A stretch of 64,000 nt of DNA from Cyclobacteriaceae bacterium. GTDB lineage: Bacteria > Bacteroidota > Bacteroidia > Cytophagales > Cyclobacteriaceae. Of the stretch, positions 45,389 to 53,783 are shown one piece after another (within the stretch, counting starts at the first letter, position 1; each line of letters begins with the position of its first letter). The stretch covers positions 1 through 64,000 of the forward strand of contig JAHBUB010000011.1 in the NCBI GenBank assembly GCA_019638285.1. The letters are read 5' to 3'. The translations under genes were made by a program, and so were the position numbers. Below the pieces are notes generated by a model that was not told where the DNA came from, made no database searches, and was given only the letters and a program-made list of their open reading frames with translations.

Positions 45389-45797
45389 TTAATTAACGCT
45401 TTTAGATAGCCTTTTCCCAAATAGAACCATTGGTTTTTCAAGCAACTTATAGGATAGATGGCTAGCTAAAAAAGTACCAGCAATTGAACTTACCAATACA
45501 ACGGTTTTATCTAGCCCAAAAATAACATTATTGACAATAATAAACAGTAACTAACCACAAGAGCGAATATATTCTAAAATTCTCTTTAGTTTAAAGCTTC
45601 AAGAATTTAAGATTTAAAGGGCTCCTGCTTAACAGTATGTAGAGCTAGTCCACTTAAAATCTTAAAAAAGATACACCATATAAGCCAGCTCTTCCCAAAA
45701 GAGTGGATACATCAAATTCACCAAATATCCATGAAGACAAATGATAGAACATCACTTCATAAGCCATAAAGCCACGTAGATAGTCAAGTGAGTGCAC
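45389..45797 (-). pseudogene. Decayed acyltransferase-3 family (OafA-like O-acetyltransferase) gene
   Basis: No intact frame exists, but minus-strand translation gives clear family pieces in order. From GTG 45797: SLDYLRGFMAYEVMFYHLS and LLGRAGLYGVSFL, the N terminus with the catalytic His. After a +1/-1 shift at a T-run near 45670 it continues ILSGLALH; then, in another frame, NFRIYSLLWLV. The C terminus follows (FLASHLSYKLLEKPMVLFGKRL), with stop at 45389-45391. Intact members have about 330-370 residues, so some 200 central residues are deleted, with at least two frameshifts and several stops. The start abuts the stop of the upstream membrane-protein gene, as expected of a former operon member. 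It is probably a lost glycan O-acetylation function. Confidence 0.88.
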
Positions 45798-45802
45798 CCT
45801 AC

Positions 45803-47008
45803 TTATGTTTTTTCTTCAATGATGAATTGGCGATTTTCAGTCCTTTGATACCCTAGGGAATTGTTAGCTATCAGTTTAAAGCCGACAAGCGCACTAACAA
45901 AAAAATAATAATTTGAAAATAAACCTTCAGATTGTGAAAGGCTGGCCAACATGATGGTAGCCAAGTAAACCCATGCAAGCCTAACTTTCGATCCTTTGCT
46001 GATATTAACAATTAAAAGTATAAGAATTGAAATTGCTAACCAGCCATACTCTACCAAAAATTGAGCAACAAAATTGTGCATGCTTTGAGCTGTTGCAAGA
46101 GAGTACTCTGGCACCTCATTAAGCATTCGAGTTGCATTTCCAGGGCCAATACCAAAACCCCAAGTACTCAATAATTCAATAATTCCAAATATAAGCGCAT
46201 CTGTTCTATCATAGATAGATCCCCCCAGGCCATACGGATTAAGTGAAAATATACGCACAAATGGCTCCATAAGAAGTCCCTGTAGCGTATCTCCACCCAA
46301 TTCATAATCTCTAAAAACAAAAAATAATGAGATGCCTAAAATTGATGATAAAGCTATCCCCAGCCATTTGTAATTATTCAACAATTTAAACAGCATGAAA
46401 AAAAGTAAGGCAAGCAAAGCAATCCGAGACCCATTGTATGCTATTATTACTATTCCCAGTGCTGCTAATAACCTATTTACTAGCAGTCGGTTCTTATCTA
46501 TTAATAATAGCGGAATAAAAGCAGCTATCGCTGCTGCAAAGTCATTATCAATCCAAAAAAAAATATTTATAGTGCCCAAATACTCAGTGTTTGGAAATTC
46601 AAATTCAGTTACATATTGAAAAAGTGATAAACACATCATCAATATATATATACTTCGCAGGTGCTGATATAAACTTATCTCACCGAATTTTTTGATTACC
46701 GATGAGGTGAAGTACAACAAGAATATCAATGTAGAGTAGTGCAAAAAATGAACTGCGCTAAAGCCGCCATACCGAGAAAGAAGAACGGATGTTAGCGTGC
46801 CATACAGTAAAAAAAGAAGTATTGTGCCTGTGCAAAACCAAGCAGATTTAGAATGTCTCCAGAACAAATAAAAATAAGCAAATGGAATAAGTATCCGAAA
46901 TAACGTCCAGTCACCTTCAGGGCTTAAACGTAAAATCGTATTTAGATATCCGCTGATCAGGAAAAACGAAATTAAAAACCATTCAACTCGTCTTTTCTTA
47001 ACTTTCAT
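45803..47008 (-). CDS. O-antigen polymerase/ligase-like membrane protein (copy 3)
   Basis: A 401-residue protein with about 11-12 membrane helices and a short periplasmic loop containing WGFGIGPGNATRMLNEVPEY and AQSMHNFVAQFLVEYGWLA, the Wzy/WaaL-type glycine-rich and His-Asn motifs. It is less similar to the other two copies and the best candidate for a dedicated Wzy. It overlaps the deacetylase-like gene by 11 nt. Confidence 0.78.
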   Translation of the reverse strand: MKVKKRRVEWFLISFFLISGYLNTILRLSPEGDWTLFRILIPFAYFYLFWRHSKSAWFCTGTILLFLLYGTLTSVLLSRYGGFSAVHFLHYSTLIFLLYFTSSVIKKFGEISLYQHLRSIYILMMCLSLFQYVTEFEFPNTEYLGTINIFFWIDNDFAAAIAAFIPLLLIDKNRLLVNRLLAALGIVIIAYNGSRIALLALLFFMLFKLLNNYKWLGIALSSILGISLFFVFRDYELGGDTLQGLLMEPFVRIFSLNPYGLGGSIYDRTDALIFGIIELLSTWGFGIGPGNATRMLNEVPEYSLATAQSMHNFVAQFLVEYGWLAISILILLIVNISKGSKVRLAWVYLATIMLASLSQSEGLFSNYYFFVSALVGFKLIANNSLGYQRTENRQFIIEEKT

Positions 47009-47831
47009 TTAATGGTCCTTCTGACATTTGTTCCCTAACTAGTTTTGAGGCGCCTGTAAAATCAATGAACTCCGCCTCAGCCTTTTTTAAATAAACGATT
47101 AGCCATTCATACCATTCTTTATGAAGGGGGAAACTTTTAGAGTAGTGATGGTCATGAAAAATAATTGTGAAATAGGTAAGCCCTAACCTCAGTGCTTTGT
47201 CAATTCTTTCAAGCGTTGCTTTCTTTACTTTCTCTATATCAATCTCATTGTATCTTATCTCATATACCTCCATCATACTAACCGGAAATTCAATAGTGTG
47301 AGAGTTTTCAATAAAGTATGGATCCCTTAACTCATAAAGAGTTGAATCAAAGTCATAATTCAATCGATGTATATACTTAAGTGTTTCAGACTCATTTCTT
47401 AGGTAGTGCATTCTAATGCCCGAAATAGGGTTTCCAGAAGTGATCCGATTAAATTCCTCTTTTTCACTTTTCATTCTCTCAAAATTATTATACGAAATGC
47501 CGTGAAGGCACAAAGGAATTCTCATTTGGGCAAAATAATTAGCAATATGCAGAGCAGTGTTATGACTATAAGATAGATTCAAAGCATTTCTAACCCCCAT
47601 GAAAAAAGTCGCAGGAACCTCATGCTCCATATTGAACTCGACTAATTCAGACAAGCGACCAAACCGATTAGAATCAAAAGCTTTCATTCTAGCTTTATAA
47701 AGTGAAAACGGTATTTGTCTTCTAAGATAAAATAATGTATTCTTTATTATATATTTTGGAATAAACAAATCTTTCAATATGTGGTCAGACCAATAATAAT
47801 GGTCTATATCATGAGAGATAATGAATTTCAT
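46998..47831 (-). CDS. Polysaccharide deacetylase-like protein (CE4-related)
   Basis: A 277-residue protein without a signal peptide. It opens KFIISHDIDHYYWSDHI, whose HDIDH matches the first metal/catalytic Asp motif of NodB-homology deacetylases. ATFFMG, LHGISYNN (HG.S), RMHYLR and FTIIFHDHHYS correspond to further motifs. It lies between membrane-protein, methyltransferase-like and GNAT genes in the glycan locus, so it probably removes an N-acetyl group from a glycan or precursor in the cytoplasm. It is divergent enough that activity is not certain. Confidence 0.68.
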   Translation of the reverse strand: MKFIISHDIDHYYWSDHILKDLFIPKYIIKNTLFYLRRQIPFSLYKARMKAFDSNRFGRLSELVEFNMEHEVPATFFMGVRNALNLSYSHNTALHIANYFAQMRIPLCLHGISYNNFERMKSEKEEFNRITSGNPISGIRMHYLRNESETLKYIHRLNYDFDSTLYELRDPYFIENSHTIEFPVSMMEVYEIRYNEIDIEKVKKATLERIDKALRLGLTYFTIIFHDHHYSKSFPLHKEWYEWLIVYLKKAEAEFIDFTGASKLVREQMSEGPLNES

Positions 47832-47854
47832 TTTTGCGTACTCTTTAAAGCATT

Positions 47855-48574
47855 CTAACTCAAAATTTTCTTCCGAAGTGCAAAACCCAAAAAACCAACT
47901 CTGTGATTTCTCGGTAGAAAGGTTGAATAATCAACTATTAAACCCCATTCTTCAAACATTGTAGAGTATAATTTAACATACTCCTGAGGAGTTAACTTCT
48001 CTAAAGGTGTCCCATAAAATTCCATCCTTTTCCTAATCCATATGTCCCTATTCTTTAAATCCGAAATAGAATTAAATTTATAATCTTCATATAATGATTT
48101 AGGGTTAACTAAAATGACGTTGAAAATTAATATGAATTGTTCCTCCGTTGCATCAAAAATTTCCGGCATTACATTAAAGTGTTCATATAACCCATTTCCA
48201 TAGGGGCTTACCAGTGGATTATCAATAACCAGTAAATTGTACTTACCCATAAGGCGAAATTCCTTAACCGCCTTAACTGAATCTCCTTGAATTACATTTA
48301 CATTTTTATCGCAAAATTTTCTGGCATACCTGACAAATTCAGGATCTAGTTCCCAAAGTTCGACAGACTGACATAATTTTGAATAATGCTTAGTCACATA
48401 CAAACCGTACATCCCAAACAATTCAAGAGCGTTCAAATTCTTCGGCAGATAACCAGATATCGTTATTGATAGAATCATATAATCAATTGGTACTTTTATA
48501 TGAAAAGGACTCCCTTTTAACCAAATAATAAATTTGGTAATCAACCAATCTTTATAAACCCTAATTAAACTCAT
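47855..48574 (-). CDS. Class I SAM-dependent methyltransferase-like protein
   Basis: About 239 residues. A Rossmann-like core is visible: ALELFGMYGLYVTKHY (motif I-like, E-x-F-G-x-x-G), SVELWELDPEFVRYARKF (acidic post-I loop), NVNVIQGDSVKAV and KYNLLVIDNPLVSPYGNG. No close family is recognised. The two adjacent Met codons at the start are equivalent; the second is given here. The start overlaps the GNAT gene stop (ATGATG context). It probably modifies a glycan or precursor. Confidence 0.6.
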   Translation of the reverse strand: MSLIRVYKDWLITKFIIWLKGSPFHIKVPIDYMILSITISGYLPKNLNALELFGMYGLYVTKHYSKLCQSVELWELDPEFVRYARKFCDKNVNVIQGDSVKAVKEFRLMGKYNLLVIDNPLVSPYGNGLYEHFNVMPEIFDATEEQFILIFNVILVNPKSLYEDYKFNSISDLKNRDIWIRKRMEFYGTPLEKLTPQEYVKLYSTMFEEWGLIVDYSTFLPRNHRVGFLGFALRKKILS

Positions 48575-49518
48575 CATAGTGTTAATTTGGATAAAATGGG
48601 AATACTTCTGATTTGATAAAATGGAACGATTTCTCCTCCAAACCCACGAAAGAAATTTTCAATTGCAGGCACCATGGAACCTTCAAAATCAAAAATACCC
48701 ACTCCCCTTGATTTCATTTCTTTTATTGACTCCCAAATACATAAAGCGCCAGCTCCATGATGGCTATTCTCACGATCATAGCCACCCAAAATGTAATATG
48801 CTACTTTGTGAGTATACACAATAAAAGTAAACGCAGATGGTCTATCTTTATAATAGGAAACCACTCCAAATGAGTTCGAAGAGGTCGCAAATTCGAACAA
48901 TATTCTTTCTAAAATGTCAGGATATGTACGTAGATTATTGTGTTTAAAAGTCTTTTTAATAAGCATTTCTATTTCATGATAATCGTGGGCAATTTTCGTA
49001 AAAACACCATCTTTTGCCGCTTTGGTCAAATCATTCCTTCGTTCGGGGCTAAAATTACTATAGAGAATCTGGTCACAGTCCTTCAATGAAATTTGGTATG
49101 TATATCGAATTCGAACCCCAAGGTTATTCCATATAATTGGCTGTATATCCTTTTCAGCTGGTGGCAATGAAATATTTATAATTGACCATTGGTTTCTTTT
49201 AATAAACTCTGCTACGGCTCGTATAACTTTCTTTCGTAAAGAATTAATATTTACTGGATTTTTTGAATTGTTCTTGTAAAAAAGAGAGATGTGCGGAGTA
49301 AATGGTATGTTTCTTAAATAAGGAATGCCTATTTTTTTTTCAGCATACACGCAAAATCCTCCAACGAATTGATTGGATTTTACCTTAAAAAGTCCAATCA
49401 GTTGCACCTTTGATTTGTAATTTGACACCCACTCTTCACTTGCAAAAAGACTCCCTTCACTAATTGCCAAATTAAAAAAAATTCTATGTTCTTCAACCTT
49501 AAGTTTCCTAGCGTACAT
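48574..49518 (-). CDS. GNAT/FemAB-like acyltransferase
   Basis: A 314-residue protein with two GNAT-type halves. ERRNDLTKAAKDGVFTKIAHDY and FGVVSYYKDRPSAFTFIVYTHKVAYYILGGYDRENSHHGAGALCIWESI match the BioF2/FemAB-like acetyltransferase fold often found in exopolysaccharide loci. GIFDFEGSMVPAIENFFRGFGG is a typical C-terminal motif. It is co-directional with methyltransferase- and deacetylase-like genes, so it may acylate an amino sugar. Substrate is unknown. Confidence 0.75.
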   Translation of the reverse strand: MYARKLKVEEHRIFFNLAISEGSLFASEEWVSNYKSKVQLIGLFKVKSNQFVGGFCVYAEKKIGIPYLRNIPFTPHISLFYKNNSKNPVNINSLRKKVIRAVAEFIKRNQWSIINISLPPAEKDIQPIIWNNLGVRIRYTYQISLKDCDQILYSNFSPERRNDLTKAAKDGVFTKIAHDYHEIEMLIKKTFKHNNLRTYPDILERILFEFATSSNSFGVVSYYKDRPSAFTFIVYTHKVAYYILGGYDRENSHHGAGALCIWESIKEMKSRGVGIFDFEGSMVPAIENFFRGFGGEIVPFYQIRSIPILSKLTL

Positions 49519-49575
49519 GAGCCCAAAAATATAGAAAATAGTGTCTTTTAACTACCTTAAAATTTATAATCCCAA

Positions 49576-50850
49576 TCAATTAGCTTTGATAAGCCACGGC
49601 ATTGGATAAATTCGTTTGCTAATCCACCAAACTACTACAAATTCAAAAAACATACTAATGGCCGTAGCTTTGGCTGCACCCAACGCACCATATCGGCTTA
49701 TCAGAATATAATTCAATGCCAAATTCAATGTCGCAGTTAGTAAGGTTATCAAGCTAATTATATAGGTCTTCTTTATGTAAAAAATATAGTTCACTACCAT
49801 TTTATACATACCGTCAAATGCGAACCCTAAAGCAATCCAAAAAACAAACTGAATAGCATCTTGATATGATTTATTTATAAATATTTTAAATATTAGTGGA
49901 GTGGAAATTGTCAATACTGCAACACAGAAAAGAATCACTAAGAAGTATCCATAAGTAAATTTGACTATTTGGCGATTTATACTAGCGCTTTTTTGATTTA
50001 GCTTTTCATAAAACCATGGAACCCAGGCAAGATTAAAAGACGATTGCAACAATGAAATGGCCATGGCTACCTGATATCCTACGGTATAAACTCCCGTGTC
50101 TGCCAACCCAATCATCTTTGTTATAAAAATGCGGTCGGAATAAATCATTATAACACTGCCCAGAGTATGAGGGATTAAAGGGACTCCAAATTTTAAAATA
50201 TCCTTAATCTGCTCTGCGCTCCAATAAAACTTCATAAGTCGAGCATGAAAGAGAAAAATGATAGCTAATCCCCCAAAAATAAATGCTGTAATAGCCATTC
50301 CTTCCAAACGCCCAGTCCAACCCTTTAAAGCTACAGTAACTAAAAAAACAGATAACCCCACTTCAACCAATGTTCTTGATACTCTAAACAAACCGTAAGT
50401 TGTTGGCTTGTTGTTTACCCTCCAATAACTCAGAAGTACCTCACAGACATTATGGCAAATACAATAAGTAGGAACAAGCCATAAAAATTTCACTGGAAAA
50501 TCCACCAAGAGGGATATGGTTGTTCCAAAGATTTGAAATATCAAAAATATTAGCGCTCCACTTATGGAAAGAATTGCGATGGCATTGGTTATGTATTCCG
50601 CGAAATCGTATCTATCATTGAAGAATTCTCGTTCAATCGCGCCTTGAGAATTTAAACCAATGAATGGTAATGCAATCATTATCATTACCTGAAACATTGA
50701 CACCAAACCATAATCCTCTTTTGATAGATAAGCAGTCAATACGGGGAGGAGTAGTATGGGGACAATTGCATTCAAAAAGTTGGCAGCCGTATACTTAAAT
50801 GCTGATGAGGCAAACTTTGGAATTTGAAATTTAGGAATAAGCGGTCTCAT
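49576..50850 (-). CDS. Wzx-type oligosaccharide flippase (MOP superfamily)
   Basis: A 424-residue protein with 12 or more predicted membrane helices. It opens with a basic stretch and FASSAFKYTAANFLNAIVPILLLPVLTAYLSKEDYGLVSMFQ, typical of polysaccharide-flippase N termini (first helices, GLV-MFQ). GVPLIPHTLGSVIMIYSDRIFITKMIGLADTGVYTVGYQ is the classic central motif. It should move lipid-linked repeat units across the inner membrane. It is 9 nt downstream of the small 80-residue gene. Confidence 0.92.
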   Translation of the reverse strand: MRPLIPKFQIPKFASSAFKYTAANFLNAIVPILLLPVLTAYLSKEDYGLVSMFQVMIMIALPFIGLNSQGAIEREFFNDRYDFAEYITNAIAILSISGALIFLIFQIFGTTISLLVDFPVKFLWLVPTYCICHNVCEVLLSYWRVNNKPTTYGLFRVSRTLVEVGLSVFLVTVALKGWTGRLEGMAITAFIFGGLAIIFLFHARLMKFYWSAEQIKDILKFGVPLIPHTLGSVIMIYSDRIFITKMIGLADTGVYTVGYQVAMAISLLQSSFNLAWVPWFYEKLNQKSASINRQIVKFTYGYFLVILFCVAVLTISTPLIFKIFINKSYQDAIQFVFWIALGFAFDGMYKMVVNYIFYIKKTYIISLITLLTATLNLALNYILISRYGALGAAKATAISMFFEFVVVWWISKRIYPMPWLIKAN

Positions 50851-50859
50851 CCTACACCA

Positions 50860-51102
50860 CTAGTTTGCTATGTCAAATACTTTTGTGATTCGTTTCATAT
50901 CATCAATGTCATACCTTTGATCAATATGGAAACTCAATACGTTTTCAGCAGACCCATGCCAGTTTACTCTTTTTAGAATCGTGGCTTTAACGCTAGCATC
51001 AGAATAGAAATAGGTGAATTTTGAATCCTCAAACTGTGGTAGAAAAGTGTCCTTATGTGCTAAAACATTCACTGCCCTTCGTTTATCTAGCTGAAATCTC
51101 AT
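50860..51102 (-). CDS. Small protein, possible C-terminal remnant of a DegT-type aminotransferase
   Basis: An 80-residue frame between legG (8 nt upstream) and wzx (9 nt downstream). The tail ENVLSFHIDQRYDIDDMKRI looks like the C-terminal end of DegT/DnrJ aminotransferases (DQRY..DM pattern). The N-terminal two thirds is not recognisable, and the PLP-lysine region is absent. It is therefore either a truncated relic kept in frame by its tight spacing or a genuine small gene. The alternative, unrelated origin cannot be excluded. Confidence 0.45.
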   Translation of the reverse strand: MRFQLDKRRAVNVLAHKDTFLPQFEDSKFTYFYSDASVKATILKRVNWHGSAENVLSFHIDQRYDIDDMKRITKVFDIAN

Positions 51103-51110
51103 CCTCCAAT

Positions 51111-52301
51111 TTATGACTTCATATCGATTGCGTTTTTGACAACGTTATAAGTGTTCCTCTTTACTAAGAGGTCATCCCACTTCAACATTTCCAAAAATTC
51201 AATTATCTTATAACACGAGGCTCCATCACCATAAATATTAGGCTTACCCAAATATATTTTTTTGAATTCTTCGGACTGCACCTGCTCAATAGCCTTTATT
51301 ATTGCTTCAGACTCAGCCTTACAATTCAATACATTAGGATTAGTCAATCTGCTCTTTTGTCGGTCGCCAACATCGATAGCAGGCACATTAAATGATTGTG
51401 CTTCAATTAATGCACTCGATGAATTACCTAAAACAATATCCGCATATTTTAACAATGAATAATATCTCAATTGACCCAAACTTTTATGGTATATTATTCT
51501 TTCATCTAATTGAGAACATTTGGTGACCATCTCATTTATTTCAGCCCCTCCGGGATCAAAATTAGAGGCTGTAACAATTATTTGATAATTCGTTTGCGTT
51601 AAAATTGTTTGCAAACAATCTTTAACAAATTCTGCACTAATTTTATTGCCTATTGTTTCTGGATGAAACGTACAACATATTACAGGTCGGTCTTGGTCTA
51701 GTCCTAGGTCATTATAAAGATCATGTTTTGAAAAAAAACTCATTTCCTTTAAAAGATCAAGAGCTGGCTCACCAGAAACACAAATTCTCCATTCTTCTTC
51801 ACCCATTCTTATAAGATTATTTTTATAAATTTCTGTTGCTGGAAAATGAACGTGAGCCATTTTGGTAACGGCATGCCGAATCTGATTATCAATAGCTCCT
51901 TCGGTAAACTCACCCCCGGAAATATGAGCAATGGGTATATTAAATAACAAACTTGTGGCTACCACCGGAATAAGCTCAAATCGATCTCCCAAAACAAGTA
52001 ATAAATCAACTGGGTATTTGTCCAAATAATCACCAATCTGAGTTTGCAGTCTGCTTAATATTTGCGGATAGGTATTTTCGTTTTTGTGCTCAGAAAGAAA
52101 AGGAAAGTAAGCCGCAATGGGGAAACCATCTTCTTTTATCCGGTCAACTGTTTTTCCATATGAATCTAATAAATGCGCACCCCCAACTAAAAGCTTTAAT
52201 TCAAAGCCAGGATGCTCCATAATTATTTTCAACAAAGGGGATAAAGGCCCATATTCGGATCGAATAGAAGTGAAAACAGCTATACTCCTTGTCTTTTTCA
52301 A
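51111..52301 (-). CDS. legG: UDP/GDP-sugar 2-epimerase, hydrolysing (LegG/NeuC type)
   Basis: Inverts C2 and releases the nucleotide, giving the 6-deoxy-mannosamine-type sugar used by the nonulosonate synthase. It has 396 residues, with AVFTSIRSEYGPLSPLL at the start, GDRFELIPVV, ISGGEFTEGAIDNQIRHAVTKMAHVHFP (diagnostic of NeuC/NnaA/LegG), and the C-terminal LGNSSSALIEAQSFNVPAIDVGDRQ. The start is TTG; no in-frame ATG is near. Given legB/legC/ptmE in the locus, LegG is preferred to NeuC. Confidence 0.9.
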   Translation of the reverse strand: MKKTRSIAVFTSIRSEYGPLSPLLKIIMEHPGFELKLLVGGAHLLDSYGKTVDRIKEDGFPIAAYFPFLSEHKNENTYPQILSRLQTQIGDYLDKYPVDLLLVLGDRFELIPVVATSLLFNIPIAHISGGEFTEGAIDNQIRHAVTKMAHVHFPATEIYKNNLIRMGEEEWRICVSGEPALDLLKEMSFFSKHDLYNDLGLDQDRPVICCTFHPETIGNKISAEFVKDCLQTILTQTNYQIIVTASNFDPGGAEINEMVTKCSQLDERIIYHKSLGQLRYYSLLKYADIVLGNSSSALIEAQSFNVPAIDVGDRQKSRLTNPNVLNCKAESEAIIKAIEQVQSEEFKKIYLGKPNIYGDGASCYKIIEFLEMLKWDDLLVKRNTYNVVKNAIDMKS

Positions 52302-52313
52302 TACATCAAATTT

Positions 52314-53699
52314 TTAAGTAGTAAAAATTGTTTTTAAGGATTCCCTAACATTATTTTGATAGTGAGGCGAGATCAGATCCGAATTTAGTTTAACAATTTC
52401 TTCTTTTCTACAACCTTTTACTCTGTTCAGCGCTTCAATATATTCTTCTACAGTATCCACAAAAATAGTCGATTTCCGACTACATAGTGTTTCACCCAAA
52501 TGCACCTGCGCCAGATTATCAATATTAACAAGAATGTTTGGTGTTCCTAAAGCAAGTGCCTCAATAGCGCAGGTAGAATACATCGTGGTGTGGCAAGAGG
52601 TAAGTCGAATTATTTCATAGGTGTCCCTGTCACTTGCTATGATTAAGTTGCTTGGTAGCCTATCGGCCTTATAGATATCTGAACTTAAATTTCTAGGAAT
52701 ATAAATAAAACAAGTTTCAGAAATTTGCTTAGCCACTTCAATTATAAACTTTATAAACCTAAGCTCTATGTGTGGCAATAATTGCCCTGTAACAGACACA
52801 CAATACCGATAACCACTTGCTTCTGGAAGGTACTCCTTCAATGTCCTTTTCGACTTTCTAATGATTTCAAGGTAGTAGTGCCCCGCTGGAATAACTCGGT
52901 CTGCAGGTATATAAAAATTTTCATTTTTGAAAATTCCTATTTCTTGGTCTCCATATGACAGAAAGTAGTCAGGAAAATAAGAGTTATCTAGTTTTTTAAA
53001 AATATTGTAGGCAACATGGCCAGAGGAAATTAATCCATGCTGCACTTCAATGACCTTAACACCGTTGTCCTTAAATGCTTTAACAAATCCCGTATTGGTA
53101 TATGCACATTGAATAATAACTCCTTTTGGTTTATACAAACGCCATATCAGCTTACCCACCTTATATTGTGCGGTATTCCTTTTTATAACTTTCAAGTAAT
53201 CAAAATCTACTCCCATCTCATCCAACAACTGTTTAATTATATGTTCATTTTCGATTTTTGTGCTTTTTAAATTGAAAATTGTGTACATCCTCTCCAAAGC
53301 ATAAAGAGGAAGTTTAGAAGCAATATGTAGAGTGGGAATTTTTGTGGTAGGATAATGACGCGGGAGTGGAATTTCAAAAAGTAATGAACGTGGGAGGCTC
53401 TCAAGAATAAAATCAACAGATTTGTCAACCCATTTATCATTTATAAGTTTACGTTCAGAAGAATCTGAGAATCCTAAATAATTGTACCTGCCAAAAAAAG
53501 AAATAAAACCATAAAAAAATTGTTTAACTAATTCAATGATCCGAGTAAACCCAAAAAATCCAACACTTATTGGCGATACCTCAGAAGAATAAAATGCCCA
53601 CAATGAATATCTAATTAAAGGCCATACCTGATGCCCGTTGGCTCGAATGGTTTCTACCTCATATTTTGTTTCGAAATATTTAATCTTTTCTATACTCAT
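52314..53699 (-). CDS. Putative GT-B glycosyltransferase, possible nonulosonate transferase
   Basis: A 461-residue cytoplasmic protein not firmly assigned to a family. The C-terminal half looks like GT-B transferases of the capsule/sialyltransferase kind. VIEVQHGLISSGHVAYNIF (E-x-Q-H-G) is followed by PDYFLSYGDQE, VIPAGHYYLE and SCHTTMYSTCAIEALALGTPNILV (a donor-site S/T-rich loop, then A-L-x-x-G-x-P). Its place as first gene before legG, and beside legI/legF, suggests transfer of the CMP-activated sugar. A TATATTTG promoter lies 40 nt upstream. Confidence 0.65.
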   Translation of the reverse strand: MSIEKIKYFETKYEVETIRANGHQVWPLIRYSLWAFYSSEVSPISVGFFGFTRIIELVKQFFYGFISFFGRYNYLGFSDSSERKLINDKWVDKSVDFILESLPRSLLFEIPLPRHYPTTKIPTLHIASKLPLYALERMYTIFNLKSTKIENEHIIKQLLDEMGVDFDYLKVIKRNTAQYKVGKLIWRLYKPKGVIIQCAYTNTGFVKAFKDNGVKVIEVQHGLISSGHVAYNIFKKLDNSYFPDYFLSYGDQEIGIFKNENFYIPADRVIPAGHYYLEIIRKSKRTLKEYLPEASGYRYCVSVTGQLLPHIELRFIKFIIEVAKQISETCFIYIPRNLSSDIYKADRLPSNLIIASDRDTYEIIRLTSCHTTMYSTCAIEALALGTPNILVNIDNLAQVHLGETLCSRKSTIFVDTVEEYIEALNRVKGCRKEEIVKLNSDLISPHYQNNVRESLKTIFTT

Positions 53700-53738
53700 C
53701 CTATCACTTCATCCCAAATCAATAACTGATAAATTGTT

Positions 53739-53746
53739 CAAATATA
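53739..53746 (-). promoter_or_regulatory. Candidate -7 box of the GT-B/legG/wzx transcript
   Basis: TATATTTG on the minus strand in the 84-nt divergent gap, giving a leader of about 35 nt. No clear -33 partner. Confidence 0.45.
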
Positions 53747-53783
53747 ATTCTTAGATTCAACCCGAGCTCATGCTTTATTACAA

